From positions 310,001 to 374,000 of the forward strand of contig JAHYIO010000004.1 in the NCBI GenBank assembly GCA_020543525.1: a stretch of 64,000 nt of DNA, given 5' to 3'. The notes below the pieces were generated by a model. That model did not search any database. It was not told where the DNA came from and saw only the letters and a program-made list of their open reading frames with translations. How positions within the stretch are numbered: position 1 is the stretch's first letter; the number at the start of each line of letters is the position of its first letter. Shown here piece by piece: positions 18,927 to 31,732 of the stretch. The position numbers were made by a program, and so were the translations under genes. This DNA is from Coriolopsis trogii. Its lineage: Eukaryota; Basidiomycota; Agaricomycetes; Polyporales; Polyporaceae.

Positions 18927-20493
18927 GTGGAGCGCGTGGTGTCACGATGTGACAGAAGGCACGTGAGCGCATACCGGAGTCGTCTCTTCTTGCCTTGTCC
19001 TCATCGCAAACAACGTCTACCGCGTGCTTTTCTTCCACTCGCCACTCACCAGCTGGACTGTGTCAAGCCACGAGCAAGTCTGAATCCACGAGTGCTGCAA
19101 GAAGTGCTCCATCACCGTTGCCACAGGAGGCACAGGAAGGGTGACTGTGGTGGGAGAGTCTTTGTGGTACGTTCATGCCTTCTTTGTTTTCTATCCGTTC
19201 CCCCCTATTCTTCCCAAAGTTGGTTGAGAAGGACGCGCACGTACCCAAGTTTGCGGGGGACAACCTTAGCAGATGAGGCCTCATGGCGTTCCGTGTAGAC
19301 AGGACGCCCGGAGCGTCTCCCGGCTTGGTTTACGATAGATCCCTTGATACAGGAAGGCGTCGAGTAGCGGCTGTGTTGTCGTGAACTTCCATCTGTGCAA
19401 ACTGCGTCGTGCGTCGAGGACCGCATCGAGTACAGCTGTGAGTCCAGGGCCTACAGTGGCTGAACTCTCCGAGCCACCTGCGCACTACATAAGGACTTCC
19501 TCTGCGGGATGTTGGAAGCGACTCAGTTCACCCTGCTCCCGCTATGTTGTACGTGACAAAACGCACGATATCACGCGCCTCTATGCTCTTCCAGTCCTTA
19601 TCGTTGGTGGCCGGCAAGCAACCCGACGGTGTGCTCATGCCATTTCTTTGCTCCGTCGTCGTCGAGGATACACTCTGGGTTACGATCGCAACCTCAGATG
19701 GCAACGCAAACGATGTCTATGCGTCGATTTTGCATGTTCTCATGACTTGCATTGTCACCTGACAATACCCCAGGCACTTGGCATTGTGAGTAGCCAGCCC
19801 TGATGCTACCGCATCGCCAGGACGGCCGGAGTATACACCGATTGCTTGAGGCCGGAACAGACGACTCTTTGCGGATGGAGGGCCTTACCACTGAGAACTC
19901 ACAAGATCCCTATTCGAAGTGCCCTCAGACCAATCCGTCAAGGAGTTGATTTGACCGGCGTCAAACATGGTGGATGTCGCGGCTGCTCTTTCGTTCCCCT
20001 TTCCAATGGCTCAACTTGCGACCTGGAAGCCAAGGATAAGAACCTCCAAGATATTAGTCTAGACTTCTCTATCAGCCTAAACAAGCTCAGAATGTTTGGC
20101 TTGTCCGGGGCCGACGCAGTGGACGTTGAGGGAATTTGTAGGCTTGGCTGTCGGCACCGCTCGGCTCGCCTGCCCCAGGTTTGCGGGACCTGTTCGCCCT
20201 GAGGGTGTCCACAGTTCATGTGCACATATATACAGGGCGAGCAACGTTTCGCTCATTCCGCTTGCCGACTCTTCTTCACTCGCTCCTCTGCTTGGCTGTT
20301 TGGCTGGTAGCAAATCCGATGCGTTGATCGTCAGAGTGTGGACATATACCCCTATTCTTGTCTTCACTCACACATCCCGCTCTCTCGTTGCATGCTCTGC
20401 CATGCGCTCTGACGCGGTTCTGCGTCGTTCATCCTTCTCGTCACGTCCGCGCACCTACCCCTGACATGGTATGCTAACCGAAGCGCTTTAGTG
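18927..20493. other. gene-poor region and RBR ligase promoter
   Basis: No gene recognised between 18.93 and 20.2 kb; ORFs on both strands are short and not protein-like. A TATATA at about 20225-20231 may be the core promoter of the RBR ligase gene. Confidence 0.4.
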
Positions 20494-23400
20494 ATGAGCC
20501 GAACGGTCATCAACGTCGAGTCTAGGGAGAACTCTCCATCTCGTGCGCGAGCTCCTGCCACGCGTGCGCGTGCCAAACGGCCTGTTCCTGCAGGGGAGGT
20601 CATTGAGTTGACCGACTCTGAGCCCGAAGAAGCTCGGGCCGGTCCCTCTCGACTGCGGAACAACAGGAAGGTCGAGCCGGTGGCCCGTCCGTCGCGTGTC
20701 CGCGCTGTGAAACCTGTCGTCGCTCATCCAAGACAACAACGTGCACCGCACCGAGAGCCGCAGCTGCAGCTGCAAGCGCAACCTCAACCCCAACCTCCAC
20801 CCGAACCTCAACCTCAACCTCAACCTCGACCGCCACAGCTGGATTACCCCGCCGGTGCTGCCGAAGTACCACAGCCGTTGCCCCTATTCCTGCCTGATAT
20901 GGACGACGGATTCGCTGAACTACCTGCACTTCAGCCGCTTCCTGCAGCACTTCCAGCTCAAGCTGCGGTCGCGCCTGATCCCCCGCAGGTCGCGCAACAA
21001 CCGGAAGTGGTTGTAGTGCCAGACGACGACGATATACCCTTCGACGCCTACGTCGCGCAGGTGCTAGAGATCATACCAGACGTCCTTCCCGCTCACGTAT
21101 TCTCGCTGATCGAGAAACTCCCCGCCCATTCCAAGGGTAACGTCGTCGAGTCTGTCCTCCATCTTTTGTTCGAGAATCCCGATTACCCCAAGGCGGACAT
21201 GAAGGGTAAACGGAAGCGCGAGGAGCCGGAGCCGGAGCCTAGTCGCGTCGTAAAGCAGAAGGTCGACTATGGCGATAAGCACAGGAAGAGCGAACGCAGC
21301 ATGTACTATACGCCTCTCGCTCTCGTGAGTATATAATTTCCGACATCGTCTTGCGCCGCGTCGACTCATACGTTGGGATCGTGAAGGACGAGCTCGAGTC
21401 CGAGTTCCTCGACATCCCGACTGCGCACATCAGGCAGATGTTCAAGGACTGCAACGCGTTGTACGCGCCCACGTATCTCTTGCTCCGTGAGCAGCAGAGT
21501 GCGGCCGTCCCTCCCTACAAGAAGATGCTCCGGCCGCGCAATAAGGGCAAGGGTAAGCGCGTGCAGCGACAAGACGAAGAGCTGGAGAAGGAGAAGCGGT
21601 GGGTACAGGAGAAGCTGCAAGAGGAAGAGGCGAGACGCGCGGCTGAGATGGAAGAGGAGACGAAGGTGCAGGAAGAGGGCGGGATTGAGTGCGGATGTTG
21701 CTTCTCCGAGTACCCTTTCGTACGTCGTTTGCGTCTCTCTCGCTTGCGCGTTGCTGATCTGGATCCACTCGACGATGTGCTGTGTAGGACAAGATGGTGC
21801 AGTGCCCGGAGGCTCATCTCTTTTGCACGACGTGCATGATGTCGTACGCGGAGACGAAGTTGGGTGAACATGACGCAAGAATAGTGTGCATGGACCAGTC
21901 CGGATGTAAACTCGCGTTCCCGGAGTCGGAACTGCGACGCTTCCTCTCGCCCAAGCTGCTGGAGCTGTACGAGCGCGTCAAGCAGAGGAAGGAGATCGAG
22001 GCTGCCGGGTTGGAGGGCCTAGAGGAGTGCCCTTTTTGCGAGTACAAGGTTGTCATCGAGAACGAGCAGGAGCGCCTGTTCCGGTGCGAGAACGAGGCGT
22101 GCGGCGCGGTGACGTGCCGACAGTGCAAGAAGCTGGTGAGTGTCACTATAGGTTGTTTCGTTGTGTCTTGATGCTCGTTGCTTGTTCCTGCCAGAGAGGC
22201 TCTACGGCGAATCGTGTCCTGATTGTCTTCTGTGATACTCATCTTACGTTTCCCGACACATATCGGGGTATTCCCAGCGTGCTGCTACTCTTTTGACTGT
22301 TCCGTGCGCTCTGTCTCCGCCTTTCGTTTGGACTCTTTCTCGCATGGAACCCCTGATTGCGTAGCTGACGGTTTCTTTTTGCGACCCCGTTCCCGATAGG
22401 ATCATCTTCCCAAGAGCTGTCAAGGTGCGTGTAGTTTGAGAACCTCCGTCCGGCAATCCACATTGAGACTCCCGCTCATCTGCCCTTGATCCGCCGCTCG
22501 AGTAGAAGTTGAGGATGACAAGAAGCTGGATGCCCGGCACGCGGTCGAAGAAGCGATGAGTACGTTGAGGTTCCATTCCTCACGACTTGGGGTTGACGAC
22601 TGACTGCTACTCTTACAGCGCGCGCTCTGATGCGGAACTGCCCCAAGTGCAAGAAAGGTGCGTCCTCGGATACTCGTCTTCGATCACGTTGTGGGTATGA
22701 ACCATCGGAATGTTCGTGGCTTTCCGTTGCTGTGGCGCGTGCAGGGTTCGTCAAGGAATCGGGGGTGCGTGCGTTATCGGCGTTGTCGTCTGTGGCGCGC
22801 CTGCGGAGGTCGTGTACTGAACGAACGTGGTTACAGTGCAACAAGATGACGTGCCCCAACTGCGGTACAATGTCGTGTTACATTTGCCGCAAGGTCATCA
22901 CCGGCTACGACCACTTCAACAACGTGAGTGTGCTGTTCTATCGTCGTCCTTCCTGAGTTGCCAAGACTTTGGAAATGACATCTTCGATGCTAACACATTC
23001 CCAACCTCCAGCCCCCGCCTTACACAGGGATACCAGATCCAAAGAAGTGCCCCCTATGGGACGCGTCGGTAGACGTCCGCCATAACGACGAGGTATGAAC
23101 GGTCTCGTTATCGCGTCACATTTGTCCGCTTCTGCCAAGGCAGAGTGGATCCTCACGATTGCGTACCCGCAGGTCATTGCCGCGGCCAAGGAAGCGCTTG
23201 AGCGGTACAAGCGAGAACATCCCGAAGTCGACGAGAAAGACATCGCTGTCGACCTCCCACCAGCGCCAGCGCCCGCCCCCGGTCCGTCCCGAGCTGTACA
23301 CCCGCATGGGCAGGGGCATGGCCGCGCGCACGCCCCTGCAGCACATCCGCCACCGCTTCCCCCACTTGGGCGACAGCATGCGCTTGCCCATCACGTCGGT

Positions 23401-23709
23401 GTCGCCGGGCCCGCCCATGGAGCCGTCGTCGACAACTGGAGAGACGAAGTCGCAGCGGCCATGGGGAGGGTGCATCAGCGCGGGCGCGAAGACCGGCTGC
23501 GCGAGCAGCTACTCTTGGCAGAACGACAACGGCAAGCCGCCGCCGCTGGACCCGTTTTCAACGTTCAAGTCCACATCAATCATCAGCCCGCCCAAGCCGG
23601 CCCTGCTTATATGCCGGCGCCCGTGCCCGCCCCCGCCCCCGCTCCTGCAGTGGCCGCGCCGCGTGCAGTTCGGGCTCCTCCCCGCCGCTCGGCACGCAAA
23701 AGGCGCTAG
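20494..23709 (+). CDS. RBR-type E3 ubiquitin ligase, RNF216/TRIAD3-like
   Basis: Exons 20494-21324, 21387-21719, 21788-22135, 22400-22424, 22506-22559, 22619-22657, 22745-22764, 22837-22923, 23012-23092, 23173-23709; 784 aa. A disordered Pro/Gln-rich N-terminus precedes a helical segment (PFDAYVAQVLEIIPDVLPAH) and a Glu/Lys-rich coiled coil (about 350-375). RING1 starts at ECGCCFSEYPF (about 378), the IBR is CPFCEYKVV...CRQCKKL, and RING2 is CPKCKKGFVKESGCNKMTCP with Cys551 (the C of GCNKMTC) as the thioester-forming catalytic Cys. The tail after RING2 (GYDHFNN, then ...CPLWDA) is the RNF216-specific extension. RBR ligases accept ubiquitin from an E2 and pass it to the substrate. The last 180 residues are Ala/Pro/His-rich and end in a basic RRSARKRR. 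Intron 3 (264 nt) is long for this genome. Confidence 0.93.
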
Positions 23710-25290
23710 ACGATGTTCGAAGCCTCATGGGCGAGCTCGAACTTGACGGTCGTGCGATGTATCTGGTAAATTTTCTTGCTGCCCCGGAACACACACACAC
23801 ACACATGACGGTGTATCTAACAACATGGCCATTACTATATTGCTCCCTTTGCTATTTGCCGTAGCGCATCAGTTGTCTTAATATCTGACCTGCAGCGATG
23901 ATCTCATTGACATCTGCACAGATGACCACCATTTGACGTTTGTCCAGACACGCACGTTGGGTGCTTATCGCGCGCCGTGGCGTGGACCGACCATCGGTGA
24001 GCGCGAGATGACGACTGACAGGTGTCGAAGATTGCTAGCTTTTAGGCGGACTGCGGGGGTTCGGCCAAGATCAAGACCAACGATGCCAAGGAGGGCGGTA
24101 CGATGTTCTAAGTGGAGCTCATCGTTGGTGGGTCGTGACGGGAACAACAATCGTCGAATCGTCGATCCGGAGATGTTTGTTTTGGGTGAAGGTGAGACGC
24201 ATCGTCATTGGCTAGTCGACGACAAGGCTCATTGTCCATTTTTCTCCGTTCGTCGGACACTGTGTCTGACGTCGACACCCATCCTTCCTTCATGTCCATG
24301 ACGACTGTCGCGCAAGGCAGGACTCACGTTCGTTCGTGAAGGAGTACCAAGACCCTTCAGATAAGAAGCAATCGTGCGTAGACGCGATCTTGTCCTCATC
24401 CGCAGTCGCTCGCACACCCAGGACTGTGACGACACGAAGGAAGCCCGCTTTGATCGAGGACGCAAATTGGACGGATATGGTCGCGGAGATATATCCGCCT
24501 CTAAGCGAGCACCGCCAACCCGCTTATGGTAGACGTCAGCGGGCGATCTCGCTGCTTATCTCTCTCAACTGTCCGAGTCCTGGGTGCTGTTGCCCTCCGA
24601 GTTTTGATTACACGCCGTCCACTCTGCGCGGCCGACAATTATACCAGGTTGACTGTCCATCTGCGATTAGTGCAGCTGCAGTGCATGAATGCGCCTTCTC
24701 ATCACCCGTGAAACACAAATTACCCGCCCCGCAACAGAGGCGGTATCCGCGTATTGGACAACAGAACACGCTGCTTCTCGCGCGCAGCTTGCTCCACAGG
24801 TATCAAGAGGATCGCACACGACGCGTTTGGTCGAAAGGCCTCATATCCAGCCTTGGCTCTAGACCAGGATTGGACGGCCGACGGCTTGGCGAGTTCTCAC
24901 CGTCCATCCGATGCGGTTGCTTTCGCCTCTGGTCTAGCCGCTTGTACGCGGAGTCTCGTCCTGCTCTATTATAAATGACCCAACGAAGCGGCCACGGTTC
25001 ACCCGTCTGGCACGCTGTGCGTCTTCGGTCCTCTGCCTGGTGCTTGTCTGTCCTTTTTTTCTTGTTCCTTCTAGGCGTATCGCGGCTTGGCCTGTGGCTA
25101 TTCGCTCTTCACATTTCCTTGTCTTACCGTCCCCTGCGGTTTATATCTCCCCCTGCTTGTCGGGTGGTGCGCGTCCCATCAACCTCCTTTCTTCTCTACC
25201 GCACCTGTCCCCCTGTCCAAACGAGCCGCCGGGCTCTTTGGTTTCCCTTAATTCCGGTTCTAGACTTTGTACGCTGTAGAGTCGGGCACC
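23710..25290. other. intergenic with (AC)n microsatellite and TDT promoter
   Basis: An (AC)8 tract lies at 23789-23804. A TATAAA at 24970-24975 may serve the transporter gene; an upstream ORF opens at 24975. ORFs at 24.3-25.0 kb show no domain. Confidence 0.45.
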
Positions 25291-27334
25291 ATGGATCCTC
25301 ATTCCGCAAACAACTACCAGTTCCACAACGTCGTGCTCGAGCGCACCGGCCAGCCGGACGCATCACAGCAAATATCGCCTGCGAGTCAGGCGCGGGTCAG
25401 CACGCTTGCGCGTCGTATTCATGGATGGAGTTGGCAGGCGGTGAGTTCAATTCGGATTTCCTCACGTTGGAGTCTTGTTCATCAGGTGTATCCTGTCAGT
25501 TCCCTATTGGCATGGGTACGGGAGCGGTCTACGTTACGCTTTCTGGACTGAAGCAGCACTCTGACGTCTTGACTCACGTCGAGACGTTCTTTTACTTCCT
25601 CAACATGGCATTGTTCCTCTTGAACACGATCACGCTGCTCATACAGTTCATCCGTGAGTTTCGATTCCATTGGTCGTCGCCCTGTCCGGTGTCTGATGGG
25701 GTGTGGACCCAGTGTACCCTCAACAATCTCTCCGCCTTATCAAGGATCCGGTCAAGGGCATCTTCGTCCCTCTCGTCGTACTCTCGTTCGCTACCATCCT
25801 CATAGGCACGGTGAAATACGCCGTACCCACCGGCCATGTTCATCCCGACTTTATATACGCCCTCTTCTGGTACGTCCGCTCGCTCGACTGTGGTGGGCAC
25901 GGAGACTCACCGTGGGTATATGTAGGGTCTATGTGGTCTTCGCATGCGTCGTTTGCTTCCCGATGCTCATGGTATGGTTCAATGCGCCACATGATCTGAA
26001 GACGTTCACACCTGCTTGGGCCTTCCTGGTACGTCCTGGGGTTTCGTCTAAAGATGACAAGGTTTTGAGAGACCCCGCCACCCCCTATCCTGCGTCCAGA
26101 TCTTCCCTATGGTGAGTAGTGTTTGAGTTCAAGTCATCCATTAGGCTTCTAAGCATCACACGCTCACCCCGCTCTCTATAGATGCTCGTTGGTGTGGTCG
26201 CGTTCAACGTGTTGGATGTGATGGTGCCCGAAGACGAGCGGACCATTGGCGTTCTGCTCACCGGATACGTCTTCCAAGGTTGGTTTGCACATCGTTCGAG
26301 CTCGCCGGAGCGCATAGCTAAGCGGTACGATGCATTAAGGTCTCGGATTCTTCATGACGTTCTTCTATATCTGCATATATATCATCCGGTGCGTACCTCC
26401 TCCGGACTCTCAGGCGCTTCGAGCCCTCACGCTGACGCACATGGCCAAATATAGCATCATGACCGTACGTCTCTGCACTGCGTGTGTAGCCGCTGCGCGC
26501 TGACGCGGAGACGCGTGTACAGACTGGGTTCCTGGACGGCCACCAAGCGAACGGCGCGTTCGTCGCGGTCGGCCCCCCCGGATTCACTGCGCTCGCGCTC
26601 ATCAAATTGGGTGAGAACGCGATGAAAATGTACGTCTACCCCGCATACGCCATCGCAGCCAAAGACTGATAGGTCGATGTCGGCCTTTCTGCCGTCGTTG
26701 ACGCCCCGCTCCCCCTCGCTTTCGCAGTCTGCCGCTGCACGGACTGGTGTCGGAGAGAGCCGGCGAGATCTGGTACGCGACGTCGGTCATGTCCGCGCTC
26801 ATGCTCTTTGGGCTCGCGGTGTTCCTCTTCCTGTTCGGCCTGCTCCCGTACTGGTTCAAGCTCCACAAGCACCTGAAGGAGATCCTTGGATGTGAGTGAC
26901 GCGTTCATCGGGGCGTTCGTGGTGGTTCGTACTGAGCGTGATCTGTCGCTTTGCTCGCCATCCTTCATCCAGGCTGGGCGTTGACCTTCCCGAACGGTAC
27001 GTTCTCTTTTAGCGCGCGCTTTTGGGAGTGTACTGATCCCGCGCTCGCAGTTGGCTGGATCTCCACGATCCGTGTGCTGGGGGACATCTTCGGCCTCCAG
27101 GGCTTCTTCAACTGGCACCTCGTCATGGTCGTCCTCATCTGCGTCGTCTGGGTCATCCTCTTCGTCCTCACCGGGCTCGCGTTCTTCAAGGGCAAGATCT
27201 TCCTGGCGAAGCCCGAGGAGGTCCTACAGGACACGGTCGACCGCAAGATCTTCTCGCCCACGTCGTCCGCGCGCTCGTCGTTCCAGACCGCGCGCGGACA
27301 CTACTACAACAAGGAGGCCCACAACCACGTCTGA
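25291..27334 (+). CDS. TDT-family membrane transporter (malate/sulphite type, SLAC1 fold)
   Basis: Twelve exons: 25291-25440, 25500-25653, 25713-25869, 25926-26028, 26100-26111, 26182-26278, 26340-26388, 26455-26464, 26523-26629, 26728-26891, 26973-26996, 27051-27334; 436 aa. About ten hydrophobic segments follow the tellurite-resistance/dicarboxylate transporter pattern: FPIGMGTGAVYVTLSG at helix 1, FFYFLNMALFLLNTITLLI, WAFLIFPMMLVGVVAFNVLD, a glycine-rich GPPGFTALALIKLG, and a last helix VVLICVVWVILFVLTGL. Yeast relatives are the sulphite pump Ssu1 and the malate carrier Mae1; the sequence does not tell which substrate. Exons of 12 and 10 nt encode only IFPM and RIMT, and are needed to keep phase. 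The C-terminus is a short cytosolic Ser-rich tail. Confidence 0.9.
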
Positions 27335-29980
27335 GCGTGCGTGCGACCTCTCGTGTTCGTATCCGATCGTCCGGTTTTCGCACGCGCACGTCGTTCTCGC
27401 CTGGGCTCTGCTCCCGCGGTTATGCACATGCGAGCGTGTACGGCCTGGCGGGCTCGCTGCCGAGAGCGGTCATTCTAGAGAGCCCGGGGGTCGATTTGAG
27501 CATCGACTCGGTGTTCTCCTGATTGATTGCTTGTCGCGCCTGCTGTACACTCGCGGACGCACCCCCTGACCTCCCCTCTCGGCCCGGACGGGCGTGTGCA
27601 TTCGTATTTGCCCCGCAGACTTGACTTTTGCCTCGGCCCGTTTGAGAGATCGATGGGTCGTGTCGCGTACTGTTTTGATGGACTATTGTTTTCTTTTCTC
27701 TTCTCCTTGTGTCTTCACCACATTCCTCCACATAGACAGACAGTTCAGCACCTTGTAGACGCCGAGGGACGGAAACCTGATCGCTCGGACGCTATCCCCC
27801 TCTCACCCCCCATCCCACCCCGTCCCCGTCACCGTTCTGGAACCTTAGATAGAGTTCGCGCCGCACCTTACCTCTTGCTCCTTGCATTGTATACATCAAG
27901 CACAAGCTATGGCCTTAGACACGATGTGTTCTCCGATTCCGTTTAGATTGTCGCATACGTTGGACGCACGATGTGCATGTTCTCCGAGACTCCGCCCAGT
28001 CGCTCGTTCGTTCGCTTGCTATTATATCGTATAATCGTACATTGCTATCGCGCTAGTATTTCTATACCCGCAGTTGGCTCGAATATACCTCCGCCCATGG
28101 CCAGTGAGTATGTCGTGTGATGTCATGGAAGCATCAGCAGCTCCGCGGACGCGAGGTGGGTAGAAATAAAGTACAACGACACCGATGGCAAAATCTTCGT
28201 GCCAAGGCTGCGCTCATAAATCAAGGACGTCTGTGCCTCACGGGATACAAAGAGGTCGGCGGAGTGGGGATGTCAATGTGGTCCACGCACTGGATCGTGT
28301 TCATGAACGACCGAGCTTAGCACCTTGGTGCGCAGCATCAGAGAATACGTGCACCGGTCGAGCCAAGTTTTCTGAAGGCTGCGACGTAATGCGTCCACAG
28401 GTCGCGTCCGGGACGCACGGCCTTCCCAGTGTGGCCTGCGGGCACACTCGGAGGCATGTGCAGGTGGATCTGGTGGTGCCAGTCACGCTCGCTGTAGCGC
28501 TCGCACATCGCTGAGGCCGGGCGACAATCGATGATTGGTTTGGATCCGCGCGCGGTGGACGGAGGAGGCATCGCACGCGATACGAATCTGTGGGTGCAGA
28601 GGGCTGAGGGAGGCCGCGGGTGGTGGCGGTGCAGAGGGCGATATTCATTTTCGTGGGACAGTGGTGGGCGAAGGACGAGGACGGGCGGCCCGAGCCCGCT
28701 CGAAGAGAACCATCATCCCCCGCAGCTCGCAAGCCCCGTAAGGCGCTGCCTCCGCACCCGACAAACTCTGTACGCCCCGGGCAGCCCAATTCGACCGTTT
28801 CTGGCTTGGTCGGTATGTCACGCCACGCGAACTCGCGAAGGCGCAGATTGCGCTCGCAAATCTTCGTTTCGCAGGAACGCGGCTCCAGAACAGCTCGCGG
28901 GGATGCGAGACAATGGGTGAGGTGGGAGGGCGATTGCCTGGCAGAGGATAGGCCCGGAGCGCACGAGTCATGCAAATTTACAGACGAGGAGGCTACGGGA
29001 TGCCTTGAACTGACGTGCAGCGTCGGACGAACGAACCTTGCGCGACGACGCGTTAACGCCTCCGAATCTCCGACCGCCCACTTCTCCCGCCAGGCTTTCT
29101 CTGCGGCGGCGGGCATCGCATACGCAATCGATGGTCGGTCTCCCTGTTGGCCCGATGTCGACGTCTTCGTTGCACGCCGCCTTGCTCCCAACCGTATCGA
29201 GGACCGAACACGGCGTGCGACCATCTCTCCAGCGCGACCACTGCGGTGGGGTTTCTGCTCGACAGCGCACTCGGAGCGACCAAGATGATCGCAAGACAAA
29301 GAGAGTTGCATCATGCGCCATCTGCAGATTCTCGAGAGTCGTCGGGCGGCTGCAACACACCCAAGCGCCGCCCTGCACGGTCGCAGGTGGCCGCGTAGCA
29401 GGCAGCCTTCGACTGTCCATCTGCGTCTTCGACCCGTCGAATCTTGCGCGCGTCTCGGTCGCATGGCTTTCAGGGTGTGCGTTCCATGACTGTCTCCTGC
29501 TTCCGCTGATTACACCTCTCCGCCGGAGTCACCCAGTCCCACGCCGTCCTCTCGTTCGTGCCACCACGCCCTTGCCCACTCCTGGTTCGCAAACCACCGG
29601 AGAGCCGGATCAACGAACCTAGATCTCGCCTTCGCTTCGCGTTGCGGCTTCAGGGAAGGGACTGTCATGCGATGCACATTGTCATCCGATACCCGATCCG
29701 TAGGGTCAATTAGTGGTGCCCACCCAGTGTAAGCAAAGCGGCCCTCGGCAACTGTCCTTGATTCTTCGCGTGGGGGGATCCCTTGCCTCTTTCGGCCTAC
29801 GAGATGCATATCCACTCTCTGCTAACACGGAGACGCTCATTGAGTCTATACATATGCCCCCATGGTGGCCCCTCCGAACATCCTCACCCTCCTCTCCTCA
29901 TCCGACTCGATCCCGTCCTCGATCGCCGCCCTCAGGGACTCGCCATTCTCTGACCATTCTCATCTCTTTCGAGATTCACC
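27335..29980. other. 2.6 kb region with no supported gene
   Basis: CG-rich. Two long ORFs overlap on opposite strands (minus 28301-29464, 387 codons; plus 28620-29288, 222 codons), but both are Arg/Ser/Pro-rich with no domain, hydrophobic core or splice context, so I treat them as chance ORFs in GC-rich DNA. Confidence 0.4.
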
Positions 29981-31732
29981 ATGTCTCCCGTCCCCAGCTC
30001 TGACAAGGCGTTCCGTACCATCCTCGCCGGACGGAAATGCTACCGCATGTCCAAGGACAAGAACGAAGTGGTGTGGCCGCCCCATCTCGAAGCCGCGCTC
30101 ATCGAAGGTACGAGCGACGCGTTCGCCCCGGGTGTACCCCGTAGTGACCGCGAGTGGCAGGGCTCGAAAAGTACACGCCCGCAGAGTCCAAGTCTCCCCG
30201 CGGCCTGACCCGGTTCCCGAACCGCAACAAGTTCATAGCCGAGTACATCCTCAAAACGACGGGCGAGATCCGCACGGCGAAGCAGGTCGGGAGCCGCATC
30301 CAGCAGCTCCGGGACACCAGCGCAGGAAAGCACAGTGAGCCATTCCGCTCCCGGCTGCCGGGTCCGACGTGCGATCCCGGCAGCCAGATTGGTTCCCTGC
30401 TGATCGCGCCGCGCTCGCGTCGTCCGTGTCTGCAGTCATGAAAGAGATATCGGATCGCCACTACGAGATGATGCACCCGACGAGGCCGGCGCAGGGCGGG
30501 ATGGGCGCCGATGGCTCGCTCGCGGGCGACGGGATGCTCACGGCCGTGCATCAGGTCGTGCACGTCTACATCAGCGTGCCCCCCGCGGCCTCGTCGTTCC
30601 CGTTCGGCCCAGAGGCGTACTCGCGCCAGACGGAGGTCATCAGCTTGTCCGGGTCCGCGTACCAGTGGGTCCAGCCGCGCTCGCTCCGCTCCATCGACCC
30701 GACGGTGACGTTCAGGTCGGTGTCCCCGCTGCCGCTGTACTCGACGTTCAGCGTGTTCTGCGGGAACACGGCGATGCACGTCGAGAACCCGACGGTGATG
30801 AGCGTCAGGGAGGCCAAGGACGTGACTGGGGCCAACGCCGCGTCGTCGTACTACCACTCGACGACCCTCGTGCCCGGGTACTGGGACACGCTCTGCAGCT
30901 GCACAGGTTCGTCCAGTCTGGTTCCATGCTACCGTCGAGGCACGCTTCCCTGACTTGTTCGTTGCTTCTGTATCGCTCGTGCACGAACCGTGCTTGTTCG
31001 TCTCGTCTCTCGTCGCCCTTGCTACGGCCTCTTTCCATTCCCTTGCCACCGCCCACCGCCCACCGCCCGTGCCCCGTCCTCGTCTTCGGATCTCGCGCCG
31101 TCCAGACCTGTCCGCGTACACTATCATGCAGGAGATCACGAAGCAGGGGGAAGACCCGGGCGAGAAGCCGATCGCGATGATGGTCATCCAGTACCACTTC
31201 AACACGTCCCCCGCCCCGCCACTCTCGCCGTTCGCCCTGCACGACGACGATCTCGAGGTACGTCTTCCCTTCCTGCCCCCCCCCCTCCCCTCCACCCCCT
31301 TTCCCGCTCTGCTCCCTCACATCGCCCTCTCTGACGCGAGAGCGACGCGTTTTGCGCACACAGAACATCGACTACGACGAGGTCCTGCAAGGCCCGCCCG
31401 GACACGCGTACAGCACATGCTCGGACAGCCCGTACGCGAGCGACCGGAGCGACTCGCCCGCGTACAGCACCGCGCCGGGCTTCCAGAGCGTGCCCCTCAG
31501 CCCCGTCGAGTGGGTCGCGCCCGCACAGTCGTGGGCGTCGTTCGCCGCCGCGGGGGGGCACTCGCCCTCCGCCCACTCGGTGCACTCGGTGCACTCGGCG
31601 CATTCGGTGCACTCGGTGCATTCGGGGAGCTCGAGCTCGATGGGCTCGATCTCGATGGGGTACCAGCAGGCGGGCTCGGGCCACTTTTACGGGCTGTCGC
31701 AGCAGCGGAGCTGGCAGCCGTCGTACCAATGA
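29981..31732 (+). CDS. TEA/ATTS-domain transcription factor (AbaA/Tec1/TEAD family)
   Basis: Exons 29981-30107, 30161-30334, 30436-30906, 31106-31257, 31364-31732; 430 aa. The TEA DNA-binding domain spans about residues 14-105: NEVVWPPHLEAALIEGLEKY is helix 1, and FPNRNKFIAEYILKTTGEIR then TAKQVGSRIQQLRD form helices 2-3, the last being the recognition helix for CATTCC/T sites. The middle (HVYISVPPAASSFPF..., about 155-340) is beta-rich and may be the partner-binding part. The C-terminal 90 residues are Ser/His/Gln-rich with an HSV repeat (HSVHSVHSAHSVHSVHSG). Fungal members control conidiation, dimorphism or hyphal growth; the target here is unknown. Confidence 0.92.
31563..31631 (+). repeat. 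9 bp coding repeat in the TEA-factor gene
   Basis: Near-tandem copies of CACTCGGTG with a few substitutions (GCATTCGGTG, GCACTCGGCG), encoding the His-Ser-Val tract. Likely prone to length change. Confidence 0.7.

Noticed and set aside
22136..22399. An extra exon inside the 264 nt intron 3 of the RBR ligase
   Set aside because: Joining KKL directly to DHLPKSC gives the complete IBR with correct Cys spacing, so no further exon is needed.
24336..24974. 212-codon plus-strand ORF upstream of the transporter
   Set aside because: No domain, composition like other chance ORFs, and no sensible splice context.
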